A DNA stretch of 11,682 bases from positions 1 to 11,682 of the forward strand of contig QULU01000068.1 of the NCBI GenBank assembly GCA_003481775.1, written 5' to 3'. This document shows, piece after piece, positions 1 to 6,542 of the stretch; position 1 is the first letter of the stretch; each line of letters opens with the position of its first letter. The translations under genes were made by a program, and so were the position numbers. The DNA comes from Clostridiaceae bacterium OM02-2AC. GTDB taxonomy: Bacteria > Bacillota_I > Bacilli_A > Erysipelotrichales > Erysipelotrichaceae. Under the pieces are notes generated by a model. That model made no database searches and was not told where the DNA came from. It saw nothing but the letters and a program-made list of their open reading frames with translations.

Positions 1-1485
1 AATCACGATGTGACCTGGAACATCACCATCGTCTTCAGCGTCTATGCTGACACAGAAAAGGAGGTGAACAAACGATGTCAGGATCTCAATCTCCGCTTAC
101 GGGCAGAGGGCTTCAAGCTGACCAGTGCTCCCGTCATGCAGGAGAATCTGATGCGGGTCGCTTCCCCATTGTTCGTCGACAGTCTCCTCCCTGCTGAAGT
201 GGAAAAGAATATCGGTATCCCGCTCCCTTCACTAGGTCTGGCCGGTCTCTATCCGTTCGTATTCGAAACACTGAAGGATCGTGACGGCTTCCTGCTGGGA
301 CATGAGCTGATGAATAAAGGAGCGATCCTATTCGATCAATTCCAATGGCTCGATGACCCGATGAGTGCCCGGGCACTGAATCGCCTGAGTGGGAATCTCG
401 TCATCGTCGGAGGTACCGGATTCGGTAAGTCTACACTGATGAAGCTGTTGATCCGTTTCTACATCCGTACACACAAAAAGATCATCTGGATAGACCCGGA
501 GAACAAGAACAACTCCCTGACGAAGCGTTATGGAGGTACGTTCATCAACTGGGGGCGGCGAGGCCATATCATCAATGTCTTCGATCTGAAGCCGATCTCC
601 GTGGAAGAGGATGAGGACGCCAGCGTCAAATGGGATACAGAGCTTGCCATATACAACTGTATCGATGATGTCAAGATCATCCTGCGCTATCTCGTACCCT
701 CTATCAGTGATGACACCCTATCCATCGTAGGAGATCAGATGGTCATGCTGTATGCCGATCATGGATTGACGCCGGAAACGGATTTCCGTGGACTTCCGGC
801 TTCTGCATATCCGACCTTCTCCGATCTCGACGTACGTCTGCAGAAGAGCATAGAGGAGTGTCAGAAGCAGCCGCATGCCGATACGAAGGAGCTGGAGCTG
901 CTGCGGGATCTGCGGTTGAAGATAAAGCCACTGCTCAAAGAATGGTCGATCTACTTCAATGGACATACATCGCTGGGTCAGGAGGACTTATCGAAGGATA
1001 TCATCGCGTTCGGTACGAAGACGCTGCTGGAGAAGCCGCTGACATTGATCAATGCGCTGAATCACATCATGTACCAATTTGCCTGGTCGTTGTGTCTGGA
1101 TGAGTCCGTAGAGTCTGCTTTCGTTCTGGATGAGGCGCATACGCAGATACTGACGCCGATGAGTGCGGAAAGAGTAGCACAGTACACGCGAAGATCCAGA
1201 AAGTATCACAATGTCTGTACGATCGCGACGCAGGAGCCGAAGGACTTTGCGGGGAAAGACATCCTCGTACATGGAAAAGCGATCTTCAACAACAGCGTCT
1301 ATAAGATGATCATGCATCTGGAGCGCGACGGGACCAACGATCTGAGCAAGTTCATCACCGTCAATGAGAATGAGAAAGGACTGATCGAGCAGCTGCGTAT
1401 GGGTGATGCATTGTTCGTCTGTGGAGACCGTCATATCCCATTGCATGTCCTTGCGACAGAGAACGAGTTGAAGGAGATGGCATGA
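1..1485 (+). CDS. VirB4/TraE-family conjugation ATPase, C-terminal part (cut by left window edge)
   Basis: This is the ATPase that powers assembly of, and DNA or protein transfer through, the type IV secretion channel of conjugative elements; it acts at the cytoplasmic face of the membrane. The frame is open to base 1, so the GTG at 10 is not the true start and the N-terminal part lies outside the window. Counting from base 1, a Walker A motif GGTGFGKST sits near residue 137 (bases 409-435). A hydrophobic strand ending in DEAH forms Walker B near residues 377-380 (SAFVLDEAH), and a TQEP motif follows in the place of the usual post-Walker-B TQ sensor. Motif spacing and the final 'GDALFVCGD' strand fit the AAA_10/VirB4 C-terminal domain. 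The TGA stop overlaps the next ATG (ATGA), showing operon coupling. I am confident of the family, less so of the subgroup (Tn916 Orf16-like is possible). Confidence 0.9.
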   Translation, partial: NHDVTWNITIVFSVYADTEKEVNKRCQDLNLRLRAEGFKLTSAPVMQENLMRVASPLFVDSLLPAEVEKNIGIPLPSLGLAGLYPFVFETLKDRDGFLLGHELMNKGAILFDQFQWLDDPMSARALNRLSGNLVIVGGTGFGKSTLMKLLIRFYIRTHKKIIWIDPENKNNSLTKRYGGTFINWGRRGHIINVFDLKPISVEEDEDASVKWDTELAIYNCIDDVKIILRYLVPSISDDTLSIVGDQMVMLYADHGLTPETDFRGLPASAYPTFSDLDVRLQKSIEECQKQPHADTKELELLRDLRLKIKPLLKEWSIYFNGHTSLGQEDLSKDIIAFGTKTLLEKPLTLINALNHIMYQFAWSLCLDESVESAFVLDEAHTQILTPMSAERVAQYTRRSRKYHNVCTIATQEPKDFAGKDILVHGKAIFNNSVYKMIMHLERDGTNDLSKFITVNENEKGLIEQLRMGDALFVCGDRHIPLHVLATENELKEMA

Positions 1486-1568
1486 CCAAGGAATTGAAGA
1501 CCAGGCACATGGATCTATTCCCTATCATTCAAACATCAGTTTTCATGACAGGTAGTCCACGAGCGTGA
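1482..1568 (+). CDS. 28-aa ORF coupled to virB4; possible remnant of a truncated conjugation gene
   Basis: ATG 1482 overlaps the VirB4 stop as ATGA, and AAGGAG (1471-1476) lies five bases upstream, an ideal ribosome site. The frame reads MTKELKTRHMDLFPII and ends at TGA 1566-1568. Such signals normally open the next gene of a conjugation operon, but this one stops after 28 codons and no further conjugation gene follows. It is either a genuine tiny peptide or the surviving 5' end of a gene lost when the downstream DNA was inserted. I see no recognisable domain. Confidence 0.4.
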   Translation: MTKELKTRHMDLFPIIQTSVFMTGSPRA

Positions 1569-1577
1569 TAGATCCAT
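1509..1577. repeat. 10-bp perfect inverted repeat, 49-bp spacing
   Basis: ATGGATCTAT (1509-1518) is exactly repeated in inverse as ATAGATCCAT (1568-1577). It straddles the end of the 28-aa ORF and lies just before the first palindromic element. It might be a long stem-loop in the transcript, or a scar at the junction between conjugation and accessory DNA. There is no T-run after it, so a classical terminator is unlikely. Confidence 0.4.
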
Positions 1578-1590
1578 CAGGAAAAGACAG

Positions 1591-1611
1591 TACCTGGCAA
1601 CTTGCCAGGTA
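1591..1611. repeat. Palindromic element, copy 1 (perfect 10-bp arms)
   Basis: The arms are TACCTGGCAA and TTGCCAGGTA around one central C. It lies 41 bases before the start chosen for the unknown gene at 1652. It is the first of seven copies in this window, all upstream of genes or gene fragments. It could be a DNA operator dyad or an RNA hairpin; TTTTC follows the following AGC, so a weak terminator role at this copy cannot be excluded. Confidence 0.8.
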
Positions 1612-1651
1612 GCTTTTCACAAAAGATAGGACAATGATGGGAGGTAAGGTC

Positions 1652-2650
1652 ATGGACTTATTCAAACATATCTTCCATGTGATCCGCATAGTTACTGTGA
1701 AAGAATATCCTCTTTCAGAAATAAAGCAACAGATCAGAAATAAGGTCATAGGACCAGGTGATCGGATCAGAGTCAAAGGATATCTGAGCTGTTTTGCGCC
1801 CATATGTGAACCTGATACATTCGTTCCTAAAATGATAACATATGATCGTAAACATGATGAAGTACATGTGGTATCCTGTTCGCCGGTCGTAAGGAACCTT
1901 CAATCGGAAGAATATGGAGTTGCATTTCTCTATCCGCAACAGGAAGGGCGTTTTGAATATGAGCTAGAAAACAGTGCGGAGAGATTGCAGATCACAGATA
2001 AGAACAGGTTCATCCCAGTAGTAATGAGAAAACAGGAATATAGAAAATTTTCAGAAAAACAGGTCGAGATGATCTGTTCCATCGAAGATATATGTGTATG
2101 TGATCCAAAAGATGAATTCATATTCAAAACACGTGAGTTCAGAAAAGTGAATGATTGGTTCACAGACCTCTATATTCCCCAATATTCAGCATATTGTCTA
2201 AAGGCGCAATCCATACTTCCGGATAACAACGGAGATAGAAAAGATCCTGTCATCGTACCGTATGCCATCGAATATCAGGTATCTTGTAAGGATGAAGAAA
2301 TAGATCTATTCGAAGAGCTCCACACAGCGCTTGTAAAAGCCTTCGTAAACGAAAATAGCCGATACAAGATATGGCACATGGGAGAAGAAAGTCATGACTT
2401 CATACTGGCAGAAGATCCGGGTCTAAAAATCGTTTATAAGTTCGACGGGAAAGTCGGCTTTTATCAAAATATAGATATAACAGATACTTTGATCTATGAG
2501 CAGCAAATGATGCTATTGGAAGAACGATTATTACAGTTCAAAGACCATTTACATGCTTCGATACATTTGGATCTAGTGTATCTATCCGATATCGGCATGT
2601 CAAGGGTCCTAGATATCGGTCGTTATAAGCCAAAGGCAAATTTAGCCTGA
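1652..2650 (+). CDS. Unrecognised 332-aa cytoplasmic protein
   Basis: I do not recognise this protein. The start is taken as ATG 1652 because GGGAGG (1639-1644) precedes it by about seven bases; the ATGs at 1634 and 1637 overlap or precede that site. There is no signal peptide or membrane segment. The N-terminal part has a run reading GDRIRVKGYLSCF (near residues 40-52), a beta-rich pattern reminiscent of OB-fold entry strands, but this is only a resemblance. The rest is mixed alpha/beta and charged, with several cysteines and no obvious catalytic motif. The gene is visibly more AT-rich than the VirB4 and surface genes on either side, which suggests separate acquisition. It stands alone, with palindromic elements both before it and after it. 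Confidence 0.75.
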   Translation: MDLFKHIFHVIRIVTVKEYPLSEIKQQIRNKVIGPGDRIRVKGYLSCFAPICEPDTFVPKMITYDRKHDEVHVVSCSPVVRNLQSEEYGVAFLYPQQEGRFEYELENSAERLQITDKNRFIPVVMRKQEYRKFSEKQVEMICSIEDICVCDPKDEFIFKTREFRKVNDWFTDLYIPQYSAYCLKAQSILPDNNGDRKDPVIVPYAIEYQVSCKDEEIDLFEELHTALVKAFVNENSRYKIWHMGEESHDFILAEDPGLKIVYKFDGKVGFYQNIDITDTLIYEQQMMLLEERLLQFKDHLHASIHLDLVYLSDIGMSRVLDIGRYKPKANLA

Positions 2651-2743
2651 AGTCGATAAGGCCAATCTATTTCATAGTCATTCTATTGAAAGGATGCAGA
2701 TGGCAGGTGATCTACGAACGAGGTATCCCTATCTTAGAAAGCA

Positions 2744-2766
2744 TTACCTGGCAAGTTGCCAGGTAA
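2744..2766. repeat. Palindromic element, copy 2 (perfect 11-bp arms)
   Basis: Arms TTACCTGGCAA and TTGCCAGGTAA surround a central G, the longest perfect version in the window. It sits 129 bases before the 2896 gene and is followed by TTATAAAAT (2768 onward). If that is a -10 region, TTACCT in the left arm would be a weak -35 about 18 bases away and the dyad would overlie the promoter, as an operator does. The promoter reading is speculative. Confidence 0.8.
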
Positions 2767-2830
2767 CTTATAAAATTGGAATGAAGAAAGGCTATACCTT
2801 GATCGATGATATATGACATTTTCAAAATAT

Positions 2831-2852
2831 GCGGGAGATTTCCCGTTTTTTT
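2831..2852 (+). terminator. Rho-independent terminator in front of the surface operon
   Basis: CGGGA (2832-2836) pairs with TCCCG (2841-2845) around GATT, followed by seven T residues (2846-2852). This is the most canonical terminator in the window. It lies 43 bases before the start at 2896, so it either ends transcription from the 1652 gene, leaving little space for a separate promoter, or acts as an attenuator in the leader of the following operon. Confidence 0.85.
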
Positions 2853-2895
2853 GCTCGTCGATCGAAGGCTTTCGATATGGAAAGGAGAATCTGAT

Positions 2896-3330
2896 ATGGA
2901 AAAGCATACAGAACATAAGCTGCTTCATAAAGCAATCGAAAGAATAAGCTATCGATATCGTCATGAAAAGGCGTTATCGAGCTTCAAAGAAAAGAAACTG
3001 CGATACCTCTCCATGAATGAGGATGAATTCCTACTGAGCTATATAGAGATCAGTGCGAGATGTATATGTAAGAAATGGATACTCTTCTTTTCTTCGATGA
3101 TCTGGCTGATGATGACGATATCTTTGTCTTTCTATGTGAAGAAGCTGCTTGCTGTCCTTCCCACGATAGCTGATCAGGAATATCGAAGCACGATCCTGCT
3201 CATATCTGTCAGTGTACCTGCGATGATCCTCCTGCCGTGGCTCATCTGCCTGATACATGCGTTCATCAAGCAATATCGACGGACGAAAGAAAAAATGATC
3301 ATGGATGAGGTAAGAAGATATCTGCAATAG
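2896..3330 (+). CDS. Small two-helix membrane protein (144 aa), unknown
   Basis: ATG 2896 follows AAGGAG at a normal distance. An open frame continues upstream to 2806, but it would translate through the terminator at 2831-2852, so that longer start is rejected. The protein has a basic, helical cytoplasmic N-terminus (residues 1-58), one hydrophobic segment at about 61-81, a short loop, a second at about 99-123, and a charged C-terminal tail rich in Arg and Lys. I recognise no family. It opens the run of same-strand genes leading to the signal peptidase and its substrates, so a membrane accessory role in the surface system is a reasonable guess only. Confidence 0.7.
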   Translation: MEKHTEHKLLHKAIERISYRYRHEKALSSFKEKKLRYLSMNEDEFLLSYIEISARCICKKWILFFSSMIWLMMTISLSFYVKKLLAVLPTIADQEYRSTILLISVSVPAMILLPWLICLIHAFIKQYRRTKEKMIMDEVRRYLQ

Positions 3331-3359
3331 CTCATGCGAAAAGAAAGGAAGAAACATAC

Positions 3360-3692
3360 ATGGCAAGATGGCTGAAAGGTATCGCTCATTTATCTGCATT
3401 CGATGCGATCGAACAGATCAAACATGCCGCAGATGAAGAAGAAAAAAAGTGTTTGATCCAGATGGAAAGGGAAAGAAGAAAGAAAAATCGGTATAGGACA
3501 AATGTGATAATAGTTGCTGGCTTGATCATAAACCTAGTTACTATTCCAATGCTGTTTCTTAGGATCAAACAACGAATCTTTGATATCTTAATACTGGACT
3601 ATGCAGTAAGCGTCACCGTATCCGGCTGTACGATATGCATGACAGCGCTGACAGTATTTTATTTAAAGGGTCTTATAAAATCAAATCGTTGA
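3360..3692 (+). CDS. Small two-helix membrane protein (110 aa), unknown
   Basis: ATG 3360 is preceded by AAAGGAAG about nine bases upstream, and the gene begins 29 bases after the previous stop. The layout repeats that of its neighbour: a charged helical N-terminus with a Glu/Lys/Arg-rich stretch (residues 25-46) followed by hydrophobic segments at about 48-67 and 78-101. I see no sequence motif tying it to a known family. The TGA at 3690-3692 is in the same frame as the signal peptidase coding region downstream, so only this stop and a homopolymer-rich linker separate the two reading frames. It is more AT-rich than the later operon genes. Confidence 0.7.
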   Translation: MARWLKGIAHLSAFDAIEQIKHAADEEEKKCLIQMERERRKKNRYRTNVIIVAGLIINLVTIPMLFLRIKQRIFDILILDYAVSVTVSGCTICMTALTVFYLKGLIKSNR

Positions 3693-3701
3693 CCTTTTTA
3701 T

Positions 3702-3719
3702 CCCCCCCAAAAAAAGGAG
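3702..3719 (+). promoter_or_regulatory. C7-A7 homopolymer tract merging into the sipW-like ribosome site
   Basis: Seven C residues (3702-3708) are followed by seven A residues (3709-3715), the last of which form the start of the AAGGAG ribosome site (3714-3719). No ATG, GTG or TTG lies at a usual distance behind this site; the nearest codons are CTG 3720 and ATA 3723. Long homopolymers are slippage-prone, so the tract could vary in length between isolates. Confidence 0.5.
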
Positions 3720-3752
3720 CTGATACGAACGAAACGAATAGGTAGCATAGCG

Positions 3753-4154
3753 TTGACCATTCTATTGGTTTTGGTATCCTTATGTTTATGCGGTCATTTC
3801 CGGATCTATTGTATCCTGAGTGGTTCGATGGAGCCCACGATATCCACCGGCAGTCTCATACTGGTCGATACCGATGTTGTACTGTATACGGAGGATATCG
3901 TTACCTTTCAAAAGCAGGATTCCATCATCACACATAGGATCGTGAGACAGATTGATGATCAGAGATTCATCACAAAGGGAGACGCCAATGACAGCGATGA
4001 TCCTACACCGCTCTATAAGACGCAGATCATCGGTAAGGTCATCCTGGTCATCCCTTACATCGGCTATATCGTCCTATTCATCAGACGATATCTCTGGCTG
4101 CTGTGCGCGGCCTTTTTGGCATGGCAGATCATACGAAAAAGGAAAAGGAGATAA
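3753..4154 (+). CDS. sipW: Signal peptidase I, ER/SipW type
   Basis: This membrane serine protease removes signal peptides from exported proteins; SipW-type enzymes characteristically process TasA/camelysin-like substrates. Counting from TTG 3753, an N-terminal hydrophobic anchor leads into the catalytic box SGSMEP (Ser25), then THRIV with His61 in place of the bacterial Lys, which marks the ER/archaeal type. The GDAND box follows at 76-80, and a C-terminal membrane segment at about 97-125 ends in a basic tail. The start is unclear. The frame is open back to 3693, and translation from CTG 3720 or ATA 3723 would add a fitting basic N-terminus (IRTKRIGS) directly after the strong AAGGAG. TTG 3753 is conventional but has only a weak ribosome site. 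At 133-144 aa it is shorter than Bacillus SipW (about 190). Two likely substrates follow immediately. Confidence 0.9.
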   Translation: MTILLVLVSLCLCGHFRIYCILSGSMEPTISTGSLILVDTDVVLYTEDIVTFQKQDSIITHRIVRQIDDQRFITKGDANDSDDPTPLYKTQIIGKVILVIPYIGYIVLFIRRYLWLLCAAFLAWQIIRKRKRR

Positions 4155-4161
4155 GAAATTT

Positions 4162-4887
4162 ATGGAAATCAGAAACAAGAAAAAAGTAGGCATCCTCTCA
4201 ATAGCTGTATTGGCAGGGATCACAATCATTGGATCCTCTGTCGCATATTTCACTTCGACGGATACGAAGGACAATCTCTTTACCGTAGGCTCTGTGAGGA
4301 CCATCCTGCATGAGGACAGATGGGACGATCTCGCAGATACCGACCATAACGGTATCCCCGATATGGCAGAAGATATCATACCGAATAAAACGATCCCAAA
4401 AGATCCGACGATCGAGAATACCGGCAAGAACCCTGCCTGGGTCTATCTGGAGGTCAGAGTACCGATCGTAAATATCATCACCGCGCAAGAGGATGGCTCA
4501 CGGAATCCGAAAGCTGATACAGAGCTCTTCCTCTTCACGCCGGACCTGGATCACTGGCGACAGCTGAGTAAGATCGTTGAAGAGGATACCGATGGCAGGA
4601 AGACAGCGGTCTATGTCTTTGGTTATGAATCTGTATTGGATCCGGGGCAGACGACAGCAGAGTTGTTCTCCTCTGTAACCTTCTGCAATGCGATCGAAGA
4701 ACAGGGGCTGGAGGACAGCGAACAGACGATCACCGTCAAGAGTATGGCCATCCAGCAGGAGGAGACCGGAACGATGGAGGAAGCCTATGGAAGCTTCATC
4801 AACCAGGAACATGTTACGAAGGAACCTGCACCGCAGATGCCAGAAGATGGAGAAGCAGCTGTGGATGATGGAGGTCACGATGAATGA
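4162..4887 (+). CDS. TasA/camelysin-like SipW-dependent surface protein with EF-hand-like loop
   Basis: ATG 4162 lies 11 bases after AAAGGAG and seven bases after the sipW-like stop; the open frame upstream to 3952 is a shadow inside sipW. Residues 9-24 form a signal peptide, and the motif SSVA/YFTSTDTKDNLFTVGS (25-44) is the hallmark of SipW-processed TasA-like proteins, with cleavage expected after Ala28. The mature part is beta-rich. DTDHNGIPDMAE (59-70) places acidic or polar ligands at positions 1, 3, 5, 9 and 12, matching an EF-hand or dockerin-type calcium loop. The protein (241 aa) ends in an acidic, Pro/Glu/Asp-rich tail with no sorting signal or membrane anchor. It is inferred to be an extracellular fibre or matrix subunit. 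The stop overlaps the next start (ATGA). Confidence 0.85.
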   Translation: MEIRNKKKVGILSIAVLAGITIIGSSVAYFTSTDTKDNLFTVGSVRTILHEDRWDDLADTDHNGIPDMAEDIIPNKTIPKDPTIENTGKNPAWVYLEVRVPIVNIITAQEDGSRNPKADTELFLFTPDLDHWRQLSKIVEEDTDGRKTAVYVFGYESVLDPGQTTAELFSSVTFCNAIEEQGLEDSEQTITVKSMAIQQEETGTMEEAYGSFINQEHVTKEPAPQMPEDGEAAVDDGGHDE

Positions 4888-5384
4888 AGCACAGGAAGAA
4901 ATGGTTCCTCGTCTTCCTGTTGGCAGGGATCATCCTTATAATGGTCCCCTTCAGTATCGCCTATCTGACGCATGTGGAAACGAGAGAGAACAGGATAACG
5001 ATTGGACAGAACGATGTCATGATAGAAGAGGATTTCACACCTCCCAAGCAGTGGCAGCCGGAGACGACGTACGAAAAGGACGTGAAGGTCCGCAATACCG
5101 GCAGCGTCCCCTGTTATATCCGCGTCTACGCAGCGCTTTCCGATACGGCCATCCCTGCGCATACGGTCTTCGATACGAAGGACTGGACACAGGCCGATGA
5201 CGGCTACTGGTATCATAACAGCATCGTGGAGCCGGGAGCCGTCACCTCCAGTCTGTTCACGAAGGTGACGATTGGAGACATCGAAACAGAGAGTCAAAAG
5301 ACATTCAACATCATCATCTATGCGGAATCCGTACAGGCGGAAGGCCATCACAATATCCGGGATGCCTTCGCCGGTATACGGTAA
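4884..5384 (+). CDS. TasA/camelysin-like SipW-dependent surface protein (166 aa)
   Basis: ATG 4884 overlaps the preceding TGA; GGAGG at about 4870-4874 serves as its ribosome site. The ATG at 4880 is out of frame. Basic residues MKHRKK precede a hydrophobic segment (7-24), then FSIA/YLTHVETRENRITIG (23-40). This is the same TasA-type processing motif as in its neighbour, with cleavage expected after Ala26. The mature domain is a compact beta sandwich by pattern, with VRNTGSVPCYIRV (68-80) and a DGYWYH motif (106-111) also found, as DGYLYH, in the next gene product. There is no anchor, so secretion and assembly with the other subunits is likely. It is probably the major or minor subunit of a SipW-dependent fibre; which one cannot be told from sequence. 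Confidence 0.85.
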   Translation: MKHRKKWFLVFLLAGIILIMVPFSIAYLTHVETRENRITIGQNDVMIEEDFTPPKQWQPETTYEKDVKVRNTGSVPCYIRVYAALSDTAIPAHTVFDTKDWTQADDGYWYHNSIVEPGAVTSSLFTKVTIGDIETESQKTFNIIIYAESVQAEGHHNIRDAFAGIR

Positions 5385-5398
5385 AGGGAGGCAGAAGC

Positions 5399-5959
5399 AT
5401 GAAGAAAAGAAGATCACTCATCATAGCTCTTATCGTATTCCTGCTCATCTGCGGACTGATTATGGGGGATTCTCTCTCTTCCCTGTTACGTTCCTTCCGG
5501 CAGCGTTTTATCACACAGACGGATACAGTGGAGGTGACATTGGTCGATGACCTGCAGCGCAGTGTGCCGATCGTACCGGGAAGCAGGATCCCCCTGGATA
5601 TGGATGTGCAGAACCTGGGAGTTGCCTGTCAGGTACGCTTCAAGGTCTGCGTCTATACCGGTGGTGAGTTGCTCCGTGAGCTTACAGAGGCGGAGCTGGA
5701 GCTGGCGGATGGCTGGGAACGGAAGAAGGACGGATATCTCTACCATACAGGCATTCTGGAAGAGGATGGCATACTGGAGCTGTATGACGCTGTCATCGCG
5801 AGCAGTGACATCATCACGAAAGAAGATCAGACGCTGGTACTGGAGACGACGATCCAGGCCGTACAGAGTGAGCATCTTGAGGTCTCTTCGGATGGCTGGG
5901 GAGATACCGAGATCCGACAAACGCTCCGTTCAAGGAATGAGGTGAGATCCGATGCGTAG
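5399..5959 (+). CDS. TasA-related exported protein, atypical signal region (186 aa)
   Basis: ATG 5399 follows AAGGGAGG at a good distance. A basic start (MKKRR) and hydrophobic residues 6-23 form a signal peptide or N-terminal anchor, but the usual A-[YF]-[FLT]-x-D processing motif is missing; the segment after the helix reads DSLSSLLRSFRQRF. The body matches the preceding protein in layout: NLGVACQVRFKV (71-82) corresponds to its NTGSVPCYIRV, and DGYLYH (111-116) to DGYWYH, followed in both by a short strand and an acidic turn. It therefore looks like a diverged member of the same beta-sandwich family that may remain membrane-tethered, perhaps as the base of the assembly. The stop overlaps the next gene by eight bases. 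Confidence 0.75.
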   Translation: MKKRRSLIIALIVFLLICGLIMGDSLSSLLRSFRQRFITQTDTVEVTLVDDLQRSVPIVPGSRIPLDMDVQNLGVACQVRFKVCVYTGGELLRELTEAELELADGWERKKDGYLYHTGILEEDGILELYDAVIASSDIITKEDQTLVLETTIQAVQSEHLEVSSDGWGDTEIRQTLRSRNEVRSDA

Positions 5960-6542
5960 AAAACTGCTGTTACTGACGATACTGCTGTTGCCCTTCCTCC
6001 CTGTAAGGATACAGGCAGAAGGATCAGACAGGTACGACATCCACATCCGGATCACGGAAGCAGGGATACAGAAGACATCGGCAGATGATATCGTGCTGTC
6101 ACGGATGCTTCCGGGAGATGAACAGACCTATACCCTAAGGGTGGATAACCGAAGCAAGGAGGAACAGGAGCTCTATCTCAAGCTTTGCGCAGGAGAAGGA
6201 CAGCTTACCGAGATACTGGAGCTGCAGGTGACGCAGGATGGCCACCGCCTCTATGAAGGAACTATGCAGGATGCGCAAAGAGGTATAGCGATGGGGCGCT
6301 ATACATCACAGGAGATGACGACGATCCGGATCACACTGCGTCTTCCGAAAGAAACAGACAATGCATATTCGATCAGGGAAGCTGCTGTCGATGTCGAGCT
6401 CACTGCACTGACGATACAGGAAAGCGTAGCTACAGGAGATCAGACACAGCGGACACTGCTCATATCCAGCATCCTGGCAGTCATCTCCTTCCTGATCATC
6501 ATCGTAAGAAGGAGGCGAAAAGATCATGAAGAAGCACGGTAG
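5952..6542 (+). CDS. C-terminally anchored beta-rich surface protein (196 aa)
   Basis: ATG 5952 starts inside the end of the previous gene behind GAGGTGAG. A signal peptide (RRKLLLLTILLLPFLPV, likely cut after QA at 21-22) is followed by a beta-sandwich-like region containing 'MLPGDEQTYTLRVDN', the same kind of strand seen in TasA-like and fimbrial chaperone-like modules. The C-terminus carries SVATGD (158-163), then a hydrophobic span (169-185) and RRRR (186-189). This resembles the TGD-type sorting signals of some Firmicute surface proteins, but a plain membrane anchor is equally possible because no LPXTG is present and no sortase gene is in the window. It is the only clearly C-terminally anchored product of the operon, so it may tie the assembly to the cell. 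Confidence 0.75.
   Translation: MRRKLLLLTILLLPFLPVRIQAEGSDRYDIHIRITEAGIQKTSADDIVLSRMLPGDEQTYTLRVDNRSKEEQELYLKLCAGEGQLTEILELQVTQDGHRLYEGTMQDAQRGIAMGRYTSQEMTTIRITLRLPKETDNAYSIREAAVDVELTALTIQESVATGDQTQRTLLISSILAVISFLIIIVRRRRKDHEEAR

Noticed and set aside
2806..2895. Longer start for the 2896 gene
   Set aside because: It would translate through the rho-independent terminator at 2831-2852 and has no ribosome site; ATG 2896 has AAGGAG.
3690..3692. UGA read-through joining the 110-aa protein to the signal peptidase
   Set aside because: UGA is an ordinary stop elsewhere in the window (VirB4 and the 4162 gene end with it, overlapping the next start), and tryptophan is encoded by TGG. The in-frame arrangement is noted but probably chance.
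3952..4161. Longer start for the first TasA-like gene
   Set aside because: This stretch lies within the sipW-like gene in another frame, and the signal peptide and ribosome site fit ATG 4162.
4688..5200. 170-codon open frame overlapping the two TasA-like genes
   Set aside because: It is an arginine-rich shadow frame; the overlapping frames have signal peptides, family motifs and ribosome sites.
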